Source: Lawsonibacter asaccharolyticus
GTDB taxonomy: Bacteria > Bacillota > Clostridia > Oscillospirales > Oscillospiraceae
Assembly (NCBI GenBank): GCA_003112755.1
Contig: BFBT01000002.1
Location: 248,001 to 312,000 of the forward strand
Length of the DNA stretch: 64,000 nucleotides
Reading direction: 5' to 3'
A program made the translations under genes and the position numbers. How positions within the stretch are numbered: position 1 is the stretch's first letter; every line of letters starts with the position of its first letter. The notes below the pieces were generated by a model. That model was not told the origin of the DNA. It worked only from the letters and a program-made list of their open reading frames with translations, and ran no database searches. Positions 16,301 to 24,899 of the stretch are shown here, piece by piece.

Positions 16301-19300
16301 TTGGTTACCATGATGCCGGTGAGCGCTGTATTGGTGACGCGCAGGATGCTGGGCGTATCAGGCTTGACCTCCACATGGTGGTGGGTCTCATCCAGGATAT
16401 AGCCGCAGGGAGCCTTGATCTCGGTGACAATGTAGTTGCCAGCGGGCAGAGGCTCCGTAAAGGCAATACCAGCCCGATCTGTGGTGTAGGTGCCGACCAC
16501 CCGGTTGGTGTTCAGCTCCTTGACTTCAAACTCAGCGCCCTCCAGGTACTTGCCGCTGACCGAGTCAGTCTTTAAGATTTGGATGGAGCTGTCCTTGTGG
16601 TTTTCGATGATGACGACAGGCTTCTCGCCCTCCGCCACTTTGACCTCAGTGCGCTCATTGACGATTGTGTAGCCGTCCGGGGCCTTGGTCTCGATGAGAT
16701 AGTAGGTGCCGGGGCCCACATTCACGGTAACGAACGAACCGGTGGGGTCAGTCTGATAGTTACCGAGCAGCTTATTGTCCTGGTCCCGCAGCTCAAACTG
16801 TGCGCCGGCCAGCGGGTTCTTGGTGGTCGCGTCCACCTTGCGGACTGTAATGCCGCTCTCGGGGGTGTTGGGTACGGTGATGGTGGTGGGCTGGCCCTCC
16901 TTGATCTCGACCCTGAACTCATCCTCGTTGAGCACATAGCCAATGGGGGCCTTGAGCTCCCTCAGGATGTACCAGCCAGGCTCGATGCCAGTGAGGTTGG
17001 CCTTTCCGTTGGTGCCAGTAATGAAGGGATCGCCGATCTGCTTGCCGTCCATGGCAAACAGTCCAAACTCAGCGCCGGCCAGCGGCACCTTGCTCTGGGC
17101 GTCCACCTTCTCCACCACCAGGGTGGTCTTCTCGTAGTTCTTCAGCTGCAGCAGCGTGACCTCGAAGTTCTCCACCCGCACCTGATGCCGGGTGCTATCC
17201 AGCAGGTAGCCCTCCGGGGCTTCGATCTCCTGGACATAGTAGTAGCCGGCTTCCAGGCCCGGCACCCGGATGTAACCATCCTTGCCGGTCACATAGTAAG
17301 GCTCCTTGCCGACAGGAGAACCGTCCAGGCGTGTGACCGTGAACTTGGCACCCTCCAGGGGCAGTCCGGACATGGCATCCTGCTTGAGGATGGCGACGCC
17401 GCCCGGCTTATTGTTCCGGAACAGGACTGTCGCAACCTCGCCGGCCTTCAGGGAGACATTCTGCTTGGGGTTTTCGCTGAGCAGGTATCCCTTCGGGGCC
17501 TCGATCTCCTCGACCACATAGTCGCCGGGGAGCAGGTCGCCGATGCTGGCCAGGCCGTCCAGGCCCGTCTCCAGTCGCTCTTTGATGACCTCGCCGTTCA
17601 CACGGCTCAGCTTGAACACGGCCCCGGCCACAGGCAGGCGGGTCTGCTCATCCTCCTTGCGGATGTACAGGGTCGTCTTGCCGTCGTTGCCGAAGACCAG
17701 GAATACAGGCTCTGTCTGTCCGACGCGGAGCTCAAAGGTCTGGGGCGTAGAGTCAATGATGTGCCCGTCCGGGGCCTCCACCTCTTTGACCACATAGGAG
17801 CCAGGCTCCAGGCCATTGAGGGTGGCGTAGCCGGTGGACCCGGTGACCAGGTCGGCGATGAAGTTGCCGCCGGCAGTGGTCACCATGAAGCGGGCGCCTG
17901 CCAGGGGCAGGCCAGTCTGGTTATCCTTTTTCAGGATGATCAGCTGGGTGTCCTGATAGTTGTGGAAGTTCACGACGACCGTATCATGGGCGTTCACCAG
18001 CTGGACCAGCCGGGGTTCGCTGTCAATGATGTAGCCGTCCGGGACCCGCGTCTCAATGATCTGGTACCAGCCGGGGACTGCGTCAGGCAGATGGATAATA
18101 CCGTTGGCATCAGTGGTATAGGTGCGGGGCTCGTTGCTGGTATTGGTGGAATCGTTGCCATCGCCCAGGTACCGGATGGAGAATTCTACTCCAGCCAGCG
18201 GCTTGCCGGTGATGGCGTCATGCTTGGTGATGGTGAGGCCCTCACGGGGCTCGTTCTCCACCGAGATTTGGATGACCCGGTCGCTCATAGAGGTAACGGT
18301 GATCGTCCACTCATGGGGGTCCGGCATATCGTATCCGGTGGGCGGGGTGAGCTCTGTCAGCTTGTAGGTGCCGTTGGGCAGATCCTTGAACAGCAGCTCG
18401 CCGTTGGCGTCGGTGGTACCCTCACGGCTGATGGTGCCGCCGGCGGCCGGATCGTCCAGGTTGATGGACTCCAGCTTGAACTTGGCATCTGCCAGCCGCC
18501 AGGAGTTGGAGGCGTCCGACTTGACGACCAGCAGGTCGCGGTAGTGGGTATCCGTGAAGTCGAACTCCAGCAGTGACTGGCCGGGCAGGAGCTGCTTGGT
18601 TACGGTAAACCCGGCTCCGCCATCAGACTCTGGCTGCGGGTCGCGGTTGTACTTGTCAGGCATCACCGTCTCAGTGACAGTGACCGTCCAGCCGCGGTCC
18701 CAGACGATGTCGCCGATAAACTCGGCATAGTCGTCATAGGTGATCCAAATCTCGCCATTCTCGTCCGTCTGCTTGGTGAGGTTGAAGCTGGCGCCGGCGT
18801 CGATCTTGATATCAAAGGTGGCGCCGGGGAGCATTTCCTCAGTCTCGCGGTCCGACTTGCGGATGACGATTTCGGGGTACTTGGTGTCGGTAAAGACGAA
18901 GGGGGCCAGCTTGGTACCACGGCTGATCTCCGCGGTCTGCCAGTTGGTATCATCGATCAGATAGCCCTCCGGGGCCTCGACCTCACGCACCTGGACAGTC
19001 CAGGAGTCCTGTTTGTCGTTCTTGAGGAACTCGCCGTAGACATCGTGGTTGATGATGATGGTGCCGTCGGGGCCAGTGGGGCCAAAGCGGCCAAGATTGG
19101 TTCCGTCCACCATGACCTCGAACACAGCACCGGCCAAAGGCTGGTCGTTGCCGGCAGCAACCTTCTGGATCACGATTTCCGGGTAGGTGTAGTTGACGAA
19201 GGTCAGGGTGTGGACACGGACATCATCATAGAGAGTATTGACAGTGACCGACTGATAGTTCATATAGGGGATCAGGTACCCACTAGGGGCTTTCGTTTCA

Positions 19301-20895
19301 ACGAATTCCCATGTTCCAGTAGACACTCCGTTCCCGTCTGTACCAGTGTAATTGAAAGTACCGTCAGGACCAGTGGTCACACTATCAACCTTTGCCCCAT
19401 TGAAGTAGACATCAAACACGGCGCCAGGAAGGCCATTGCCCGTCTCATCTACCTTTTGAATGATAACTGTGTGTTTAGGCTGGTTTTGGAAAACGATAGG
19501 ACCGCTGGAATAGGGCTCCTGAATACCATCGCCATCTTTATCTTCCAACCACAGACGAAGGTTCTGCGACTCCTCAGACATCTCATAGCCCGGAGGCGGG
19601 ATGACTTCGGTCACAGTGTACTCACCTGGCTCGATATAGTCCTCGCCAGTAGGGTCTTCCCACTGGAGTTTCAGTGTCCCAGTCTCATCACAGGGGATGT
19701 CCATATCGACGGCATTAGGGGTCAGCTTCTTGAAGTGGAAGGTGGCAGGGCCAATGCCGTTGCCGTCCGGATCAACCTTCTGAACTACTCCAGAAGGAGG
19801 CTGAGACTTTCCGTTCTTGATTGCCACGCCGCCATTGACCGCCGCGGCCGTCTCCTTGGTAGAATTATTGGTAGAGCTAACAGTAACTGTGTAGCCAGCA
19901 CCATTGGGAACATAGTCAGGTGGAGCGGAGATTTCCTTGAGATAGAAGGTCTTGGTGGCTGAGTCCATGAATCTACTGACATCCACATAAGTCCACTCAT
20001 CAGCCGTAGTGATAAACTGATAAATCTGATTCTGGTGTCCTGCATCAGTATAAACGGCGAAAGTTGCACCGCTCAGAGCGTTACCACTGAGATCGGTTTT
20101 TTTCAACTTAAACCAGCCATCCTTCGGAATCGTATCCGGCGGCAGAGAAGTGATGATGGGCTGTTTACCGCCTGGCGGGGTATAGATAAACATCTGATAC
20201 TCGCCGTAGTCGCCGTTTTCATACTTACCGATGGACTCAGCAACCCAGCCAGCAACTTCCTCGTCAGACTCTGAAACTGATCCGTAAATCGTTTTAGTTG
20301 TGAGGTTGCGCTCATGGGCAATCATCAGCTGTTGATCGTGGTTGCTCAGGTCTGTCAGTAAACCTTGTCCAGCCAGCCAAGCACCAGCCTGGGACATAGA
20401 AGATGCAGAGATCCGATCAGTTTCGTCCCAGTAGTAATGCACACTACCGCGTTCCTGTTCAGCAATTTTCTTTTTGAATATTGTGGTCTGATTTGGATAG
20501 CGGTCGTCCAGCTCACGGGAGTAAAACCAGGTATAGTTGTACGCAGCAATGAGAGGCTTGATGACCTCATACTTGGTTCCTTCAATTGGCACTGGATTAC
20601 TCCAGGTTGCACCTGTGCTGACATCTTTGGTATGATCTGCACAGAAACCAGGGGCGACTCCATCATTAAGACTAAAGATGAAGGTTCGGGGAATGACCCT
20701 GGACGGTTTCAAAACCGGGGAGTCGTACTTGCTGTAAAATTTCCACGAAACCATCTCTGTCGTGGGAGGCGGCCCCTCTTTTGCTTCTGCCGCAATTGCG
20801 GGAGACACGAATTCGGAGATTGGCAGAATCCCCAGTACCATGACAAATACCAGGAACAGTGTCATGATACGCTTAAACATAGTTGTTTTCTGCAT
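13318..20895 (-). CDS. Giant thioester/Cna_B surface adhesin, 2525 aa
   Basis: A signal peptide (about 1-36) leads a thioester-type domain: GFCADHTK supplies the Cys and SQAGAWLAGQ the Gln of the internal Cys-Gln bond used for covalent attachment. Then come about 22 Cna_B/SpaA-like beta units of 85-100 residues, each opening with K(V/K)D...PLAGAxF and containing TD..G and GxYxVxExxAPxGY, a long stalk likely stiffened by isopeptide bonds. A distinct 230-residue C-terminal domain follows. The protein ends exactly at LPKTGY with no membrane helix or basic tail, so normal sortase anchoring is doubtful. AAGGAGG precedes ATG. Two element-type promoters lie upstream. A role in cell-cell contact during transfer is inference. 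Confidence 0.92.
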   Translation of the reverse strand: MQKTTMFKRIMTLFLVFVMVLGILPISEFVSPAIAAEAKEGPPPTTEMVSWKFYSKYDSPVLKPSRVIPRTFIFSLNDGVAPGFCADHTKDVSTGATWSNPVPIEGTKYEVIKPLIAAYNYTWFYSRELDDRYPNQTTIFKKKIAEQERGSVHYYWDETDRISASSMSQAGAWLAGQGLLTDLSNHDQQLMIAHERNLTTKTIYGSVSESDEEVAGWVAESIGKYENGDYGEYQMFIYTPPGGKQPIITSLPPDTIPKDGWFKLKKTDLSGNALSGATFAVYTDAGHQNQIYQFITTADEWTYVDVSRFMDSATKTFYLKEISAPPDYVPNGAGYTVTVSSTNNSTKETAAAVNGGVAIKNGKSQPPSGVVQKVDPDGNGIGPATFHFKKLTPNAVDMDIPCDETGTLKLQWEDPTGEDYIEPGEYTVTEVIPPPGYEMSEESQNLRLWLEDKDGDGIQEPYSSGPIVFQNQPKHTVIIQKVDETGNGLPGAVFDVYFNGAKVDSVTTGPDGTFNYTGTDGNGVSTGTWEFVETKAPSGYLIPYMNYQSVTVNTLYDDVRVHTLTFVNYTYPEIVIQKVAAGNDQPLAGAVFEVMVDGTNLGRFGPTGPDGTIIINHDVYGEFLKNDKQDSWTVQVREVEAPEGYLIDDTNWQTAEISRGTKLAPFVFTDTKYPEIVIRKSDRETEEMLPGATFDIKIDAGASFNLTKQTDENGEIWITYDDYAEFIGDIVWDRGWTVTVTETVMPDKYNRDPQPESDGGAGFTVTKQLLPGQSLLEFDFTDTHYRDLLVVKSDASNSWRLADAKFKLESINLDDPAAGGTISREGTTDANGELLFKDLPNGTYKLTELTPPTGYDMPDPHEWTITVTSMSDRVIQISVENEPREGLTITKHDAITGKPLAGVEFSIRYLGDGNDSTNTSNEPRTYTTDANGIIHLPDAVPGWYQIIETRVPDGYIIDSEPRLVQLVNAHDTVVVNFHNYQDTQLIILKKDNQTGLPLAGARFMVTTAGGNFIADLVTGSTGYATLNGLEPGSYVVKEVEAPDGHIIDSTPQTFELRVGQTEPVFLVFGNDGKTTLYIRKEDEQTRLPVAGAVFKLSRVNGEVIKERLETGLDGLASIGDLLPGDYVVEEIEAPKGYLLSENPKQNVSLKAGEVATVLFRNNKPGGVAILKQDAMSGLPLEGAKFTVTRLDGSPVGKEPYYVTGKDGYIRVPGLEAGYYYVQEIEAPEGYLLDSTRHQVRVENFEVTLLQLKNYEKTTLVVEKVDAQSKVPLAGAEFGLFAMDGKQIGDPFITGTNGKANLTGIEPGWYILRELKAPIGYVLNEDEFRVEIKEGQPTTITVPNTPESGITVRKVDATTKNPLAGAQFELRDQDNKLLGNYQTDPTGSFVTVNVGPGTYYLIETKAPDGYTIVNERTEVKVAEGEKPVVIIENHKDSSIQILKTDSVSGKYLEGAEFEVKELNTNRVVGTYTTDRAGIAFTEPLPAGNYIVTEIKAPCGYILDETHHHVEVKPDTPSILRVTNTALTGIMVTKVSTVDDEPLMGAKFEIRTAEGRVLGEVTTDTTGTATYPIATPGVYYVKEVEQPDGYLLDETVHRVEVVEGQLATLVVENAPMASLVIFKGDADTGRGVAGAVFEVYHADGAFIGRYTTDAQGEALIRPIEPGHYIVREVAAPDGYELPNVTEKTITVKAGQINRVTFEDLAYGSLIVRLEDKADGHQLPNGRFQLIVAKTGEMIMEGVTGNDGTIIWGNLPAGDYIVKQTYAPDGYTMTETEIRATVVSNETRTVVFQNVTSGIVIEKLDRVTSAPLPNARFQVTRNSDNIVIGEYVTDEDGLALVGGLTPGMYTVEELAAPTGYEMDAPSQLVHVKDSEFAHATFTDTPYAGITVNTVDQSNQPLAGVVIEIWRQNGELINTWTTDNTGIVQTDKLTSGYYVIKVIKNPDGYTPNVTETTVQIQNGVAVNVRLVFNAGGTLNIYGVDAAEKGLAGMRVEVTTIDGTRVGTYATDTAGIIRVPGLDAGWYVVTVTKAPDGYTLSEVNQSQNVEITSDGTAQVRFQFGKTYGVQIRTSVSQTGAMVPGVEYKVTKLDGSVVGTYTSDKAGLVYVDLEPGWYVIEQTRLPKGYENYSLCAKRNVEVKADQPTIVDFVLTQLSSMRVKVVDGTSGAPIYGVKLTLKDSSGKIVDEYTTNNEGYVTLRGALVDGTYTLNMISVPNGYTADTIPKTIEVLNGQTAEVVWKLYNQAGQIQVHLTSTAYNATLDLAAGSNLPGAVFEIYDPFSYAVLATIETDSYGVAASPGLPIGRYIIREKSPAPYFGLSGKETEVYIKINNDVVRVEYQAAPMNLKVTHTVAGNANASAGAFSKYLFKAANNDSGDRLDNFFLNITIPTDAVRGGTLFTGKWSSDVAYNISYKTNMNDYRPMATGLSSASSYQYDLSSLALDVQSGEYVTDVRFEFGTVPAGFKVTSAPVFYGYVMPTVPNGYIIMMRSECGGQYNGYWKTESALCTTNVVNNGGGKLPSTLPKTGY

Positions 20896-21055
20896 TTTAT
20901 TGGTTCCTCCTTAGGGTTGCGGCTCTGCAGTTGCCGCAATGCGATGTTAGTAGGTTCGAGGAAAAAGCGCTATTTATCTTCTACAATCATGTGTATCACC
21001 ACCTCCTTTCGGTTGGCTCAAGATGACTGTTAGCCATCCTTACGCGATTCACAGA

Positions 21056-21086
21056 TATTATATGCAGTTTCACCGAAACTTATTTT
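21056..21086 (-). promoter_or_regulatory. Element-type promoter of the adhesin gene
   Basis: AAAATAA, 15 bases, CATATAATA on the minus strand, leaving a leader of about 150 nt. Confidence 0.65.
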
Positions 21087-21125
21087 ACAAACAAGTAGTC
21101 TCTCAGGAGGTCTCGGCTATATAGC

Positions 21126-21155
21126 AATTATATGCAAATTATATTTGAACCATTG
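21126..21155 (-). promoter_or_regulatory. Possible second adhesin promoter
   Basis: CAATGGT, 14 bases, CATATAATT on the minus strand, 70 bp further upstream. Confidence 0.4.
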
Positions 21156-21159
21156 GCGC

Positions 21160-21193
21160 AAAAAACCTCCACCGAAAACGATTTTCGGTGGAG
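21160..21193 (-). terminator. Leftward terminator with no gene before it
   Basis: Minus strand: CTCCACCGAAAATCGTTTTC GGTGGAG then GTTTTTT. The 540 bp it would terminate contain only dispersed elements 8-10. Confidence 0.75.
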
Positions 21194-21269
21194 AATACTA
21201 GCCTTTTTGCGAGAAGAATGGCCATGAGCGTTTTTGTTTTGCACTACATTCCCCCTTCTTCTCATTTGG

Positions 21270-21371
21270 TGCAGTATCACGGATCATACATAGGCTCCAG
21301 GACGGAGCCAGCACAACACAGCTCCAGGCCAACGAGAAAAAATCCTGCTTATTTCTTCGTTAGAAAAGGCC
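21270..21371 (-). repeat. Dispersed element, copy 8 (long form)
   Basis: Minus strand: CCTTTTCTAACGAAGAAATA ... GGCTCC(GTCCT)GGAGCC ... TATGATCCGTGATACTGC. Confidence 0.85.
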
Positions 21372-21437
21372 ATCGAATCTCAAGCTGCCTCCAAAGAGAT
21401 GGTTGGCCTCGCTGGGACGATTTCGAAGTTTTGGGAT

Positions 21438-21521
21438 CTTTTTTAGTAAAGAAATTTGGCAGGGCGGTCTTTCTTTTCCTTTAGTCCGAAGCTGCACCTT
21501 ATATGGTCCGTGAGCCCGCCA
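21438..21521 (+). repeat. Dispersed element, copy 9 (short form)
   Basis: TCTTTTTTAGTAAAGAAATT ... TATATGGTCCGTGAGCCCGC. Confidence 0.85.
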
Positions 21522-21619
21522 ATTTGCCAAGCAAATATTGCCAAGCGGTATAATGTGGTGTATTATATTGAGGACAACAGGTGTTCATCCAAGAGGTCTT
21601 AGATTGCCGGAGCCAGGGC

Positions 21620-21723
21620 TGAGCGACCTCACGGACCACAAATAGGCTCCCGAAGGAGCCGGCTTCGTTGATGGCCTCTGGCAAAAGACGAATCCCCTGC
21701 CACATTTCTCCGTTAGGAAAGAC
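21620..21723 (-). repeat. Dispersed element, copy 10 (long form)
   Basis: Minus strand: GTCTTTCCTAACGGAGAAAT ... GGCTCC(TTCG)GGAGCC ... TGGTCCGTGAGGTCGC. Its 5' end is 8 bp from the -35 of the next promoter, pointing away. Confidence 0.9.
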
Positions 21724-21730
21724 TCGTCCT

Positions 21731-21761
21731 AAAATATTTTTTTCTACAAGTGCATATAATA
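21731..21761 (+). promoter_or_regulatory. Element-type promoter of SLH-CAP gene 1
   Basis: AAAATAT, 15 bases, CATATAATA: the consensus form. Leader about 70 nt. Confidence 0.75.
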
Positions 21762-21839
21762 TAAACGAAAGGACAACCAGCGGGCGTTCTCCAATACAGG
21801 GGAGACGCAACGCAAATTCGAAAAAGGAGGAAACCCAAT

Positions 21840-23093
21840 ATGAAAACAATAAACAACAAGAAGCGCATTTCCCTGCTGCTCATCGCAGCGATGCTCATCA
21901 GCATTGTTGCCGGCATCTTTGCCAGCAACGGTAAGCCCGCTTTCACCGATGTACCCAGTAACCACTGGTCTTACTCCTATGTGGAGAAAGCCGCCGAGAA
22001 CGGATGGGTGTCTGGTATTGGGAATGGAAAGTTTGGAGTGGACAACCAGGTGACATATGCTGAGTTTTCCACTATGCTGGTCCGAGCTTTCCTTTCAGAG
22101 GAATTGGAGCACTATGGCGGTCCTACATCTCCTTGGTATGAGCCTTATTGTGCAACGGTAGCGGCTATGGGCATCGACAAGGGGACCCGGATGTATGATG
22201 GGTACTCGTATGTCTGGTCTCAGCCGATCAACCGCTATGAAATGGCTCAGCTTCTCTATAATATTTTGGCGTATAAGGAAGTTGAGCTCAGCTACAACGC
22301 AGCTACGGTCCAGGCTGGTATTGGCGACTGGAACAATGTTCCCAGCAACTACAGGGAGGCCCTGACTGCCGTTGTAGGCGCCGGCATGATTACCGGCGTG
22401 GACAGTAAGGGTACCTTTAATGGAAATGGTCTGATGACCCGTGGTCAGGCAGCTGTGGTCATGTGCCGGATGTTCGAAGTGATTAAAACTGGTGAAGTAG
22501 TTGCGCCCGTTGAGCCTACCAAGCCTGCTGATCCCGGTGCATCCGAAGAAAATCTTGGGCAGAAACTGACCAGCGGCGCCACTGCGGCGGCCGGTGTGAA
22601 ATCCAGCATTGGTAAGGATGATGCGTATCCGACTTATGGGAACTCTGATGATGTTTCTCCCAACGGTTATTTTACTGGGGCCACTGAAGTTGAAATTGGT
22701 GAAGCTCAGTTAGTGTATGATCTGCTGGACATGGTGAATGAGGCACGGGAAGCGGAAGGCATCTCACCACTCAAGTGGAGTCCTTCTGACGCATGCGAAG
22801 AATTTGTGTTGTTAAGAGCATATGAGCTAACTATAAAATTTAGCCATGATAGGCCTAATGGGGGCTATGCACCTGGTGAAGTTTGCACACAAGGGCCTTC
22901 TTCTTCTAATGCTGCATTTCGCAACTGGATGAATTCTTCTCGGCATAAAGACATCTTGCTGGATCCAGGATATGAATACATGTCTGCAGCAAATTGCGGA
23001 AATTCCTGGGTTATCAGTGTAGAACAGAATATGGAGTCGATTGCAAATACAGAAAGATTCCCCGCCAGTAACTATCATCATCCCGTCTACTGA
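21840..23093 (+). CDS. SLH-CAP surface protein 1, 417 aa
   Basis: Signal peptide (1-30), three SLH units (about 33-80, 95-145, 155-205; FTDVPSNHWSYSYVEKAAE is typical), a Pro-rich linker, then a C-terminal CAP/SCP domain (about 285-410) with ELTIKFSHDRPNG as the conserved His region. The SLH part should hold it on the cell wall; CAP domains of bacteria are secreted modules of unclear activity. ATG follows AAAGGAGGAAA. The next gene is a near-identical tandem copy through the SLH part, and an inverted third copy lies at 24900. Confidence 0.88.
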   Translation: MKTINNKKRISLLLIAAMLISIVAGIFASNGKPAFTDVPSNHWSYSYVEKAAENGWVSGIGNGKFGVDNQVTYAEFSTMLVRAFLSEELEHYGGPTSPWYEPYCATVAAMGIDKGTRMYDGYSYVWSQPINRYEMAQLLYNILAYKEVELSYNAATVQAGIGDWNNVPSNYREALTAVVGAGMITGVDSKGTFNGNGLMTRGQAAVVMCRMFEVIKTGEVVAPVEPTKPADPGASEENLGQKLTSGATAAAGVKSSIGKDDAYPTYGNSDDVSPNGYFTGATEVEIGEAQLVYDLLDMVNEAREAEGISPLKWSPSDACEEFVLLRAYELTIKFSHDRPNGGYAPGEVCTQGPSSSNAAFRNWMNSSRHKDILLDPGYEYMSAANCGNSWVISVEQNMESIANTERFPASNYHHPVY

Positions 23094-23182
23094 TGAACCT
23101 AATAATGGACATCTGGTGGAAATGTGATTCTCAAAGATTAAACTGATAAGTGCTAAGTGCCAACACCATCAATACTATCGAA

Positions 23183-23219
23183 GAGATGCCTCAGGGGAGA
23201 TTTTCTCCTGAGGCATCTC
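23183..23219 (+). promoter_or_regulatory. Long perfect hairpin between SLH-CAP genes
   Basis: GAGATGCCTCAGG/CCTGAGGCATCTC with no T-run after it, so more likely an mRNA-processing or stability hairpin than a terminator. It sits 20 bp before the start of copy 2. Confidence 0.55.
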
Positions 23220-23239
23220 GTGAAGGGGAAGGAATTTCT

Positions 23240-24487
23240 TTGAAGACAAGCATTTTCATAAAACAGCGCATTTCCCTGCTGCTCATTGCAGCGATGCTCA
23301 TCAGTATCGTTGCCGGCATCTTTGCCAGCAATGGTAAGCCCACTTTCACCGATGTACCCAGCAGCCACTGGTCTTACTCCTATGTGGAGAAAGCCGCCGA
23401 GAACGGATGGGTGTCTGGTATTGGGAATGGAAAGTTTGGAGTGGACAACCAGGTGACATATGCCGAGTTTTCCACTATGCTGGTCCGAGCTTTCCTTTCA
23501 GAGGAACTGGAGCACTATGGCGGCCATGCCGCTTTTTGGTATGAGCCTTACTGTGCAACGATAGCGGCTATGGGCATCGACAAGGGGACCCGGATGTATG
23601 ATGGGTACTCGTATGTCTGGTCTCAGCCGATCAACCGCTATGAAATGGCTCAGCTGCTCAATAATATTTTGGCGTATAAGGAAGTTGAGCTCAGCTACAA
23701 CGCAGCTACGGTCCAGGCTGGTATTGGCGACTGGAATAATGTTCCCAGTAACTACAGGGAGGCCTTGACTGCCGTTGTAGGCGCCGGCATGATTACCGGC
23801 GTGGACAGTAAGGGTACCTTTAATGGAAATGGTCTGATGACCCGTGGTCAGGCAGCTGTGGTCATGTGCCGGATGTTCGAAGTGATTAAAACAGGCGGAT
23901 CCGTTACACCCGTCGAGCCTACTGAGCCCGCTGAGCCCGGTGCCTCCGAAGGAAATCTGGGGCAGAAACTCTCCAGCGGCGCAACTGCGGCGGCTGGTGT
24001 TCTGTCCAGTATCGGCAAGGATGATGCCTACCCTACCTATGGCAACTCTGATGTTGTTTCTCCTAACGGCTATTTTACTGGGGCCACTGAAGTTGAAATT
24101 GGTGAGGCGCAGTTAGTGTATGAGCTGCTGGATATGGTGAATGAGATTCGTGTATCTGAAGGCCTGGCCCCTGTTAAGTGGGCCGATTCTGATGCAGCTG
24201 AAGAAATGGTATTATTACGGGCATATGAGTTAACAATTAAGTACAGCCATGACCGTCCGAATGGAGGCTATGCCCCTGGAGAAGTGATCATGCGGGGATC
24301 CCCTTCTGCTGCATCTGCATTCAGCGCATGGATGAAGTCTCCTGATCACAAAACTGCATTGATGGACACTGGCAATGTCTATATGACAGCTGCAAAATGC
24401 GGGAATTGCTGGATCATCAGTCTGTTTCAGAATATGGACTCTATAGAGCGATACCCTGCCAGCAACTACCATCACCCAGTTTGGTAA
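23240..24487 (+). CDS. SLH-CAP surface protein 2, 415 aa
   Basis: I place the start at TTG 23240 after AAGGGGAAGG: it restores a signal peptide (MKTSIFIKQRISLLLIAAML) matching copy 1, whereas the frame upstream to 23150 crosses the hairpin. Three SLH units are almost identical to copy 1 at DNA level; the CAP half differs more (LLDMVNEIRVSEGLAPVKW, ELTIKYSHDRPNG). No own promoter is seen in the 146-bp gap, so it is probably co-transcribed with copy 1. Looks like a recent tandem duplication with faster change in the exposed domain. Confidence 0.85.
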   Translation: MKTSIFIKQRISLLLIAAMLISIVAGIFASNGKPTFTDVPSSHWSYSYVEKAAENGWVSGIGNGKFGVDNQVTYAEFSTMLVRAFLSEELEHYGGHAAFWYEPYCATIAAMGIDKGTRMYDGYSYVWSQPINRYEMAQLLNNILAYKEVELSYNAATVQAGIGDWNNVPSNYREALTAVVGAGMITGVDSKGTFNGNGLMTRGQAAVVMCRMFEVIKTGGSVTPVEPTEPAEPGASEGNLGQKLSSGATAAAGVLSSIGKDDAYPTYGNSDVVSPNGYFTGATEVEIGEAQLVYELLDMVNEIRVSEGLAPVKWADSDAAEEMVLLRAYELTIKYSHDRPNGGYAPGEVIMRGSPSAASAFSAWMKSPDHKTALMDTGNVYMTAAKCGNCWIISLFQNMDSIERYPASNYHHPVW

Positions 24488-24500
24488 AATGAATACCTTT

Positions 24501-24537
24501 AATCTGGAGTCAGTAGTTATACTGACTCCAGATTTTT
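24501..24537 (+). terminator. Rho-independent terminator
   Basis: AATCTGGAGTCAGT with ACTGACTCCAGATT, then TTT; ends the SLH-CAP tandem. Confidence 0.85.
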
Positions 24538-24549
24538 GTCTGCCACACC

Positions 24550-24813
24550 CCTCCATGCTTTTCGCAAAAGGATGCTCTCTCCCCTATCACAAAGCGCAAA
24601 AAGCTGGACACGGCCGACAAGCAAGCTGCCAAAACGGTGAAAACGCTGTCCCCTACCATTTGCAAGATGGCAAAGAACAGCGTTCCCATTGAATGCTCGA
24701 CAGATTTGTATCGCTCTGCACTGGGAGTCCAAACCGGACAGGGCGAACAACTGTCGAATTTTACTTCGGAGGCGCTGAAGGCGCTCTCCTCGACCCTTAA
24801 ACCTAAGGGATAG
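24550..24813 (+). pseudogene. Decayed relative of the 11624 membrane protein
   Basis: An open frame without any ATG, GTG or TTG start reads KRKKLDTADKQAAKTVK, ICKMAKNSVPIECSTDL and ends EALKALSSTLKPKG then TAG at 24811. It matches the soluble half of the 11624 protein (MCEMARNGVSV, ALKALFKK), but the membrane segment and start are missing. The DNA after the stop (GGATAGCAGCCTGAA) also resembles that after 11624, so this is an older, truncated copy. Confidence 0.55.
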
Positions 24814-24845
24814 CAGCCTGAAAACAATCCTGTGAACTATAAGAT

Positions 24846-24887
24846 GAGAATCCGAGCCATTCCAAGCTAGAATGCCTCGGATTCTCC
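24846..24887 (-). terminator. Terminator of SLH-CAP gene 3
   Basis: GAGAATCCGAG paired with CTCGGATTCTC; the T-run is weak (ATCTT). Confidence 0.6.
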
Positions 24888-24899
24888 TGCTGGATCTGT

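Noticed and set aside
13855..20000. Long open frames (up to 906 codons) antisense to the adhesin
   Set aside because: They are mirror frames of the GC-biased Cna_B repeats: they have no ribosome sites, repeat with the same period, and encode His/Asp/Gly-rich nonsense.
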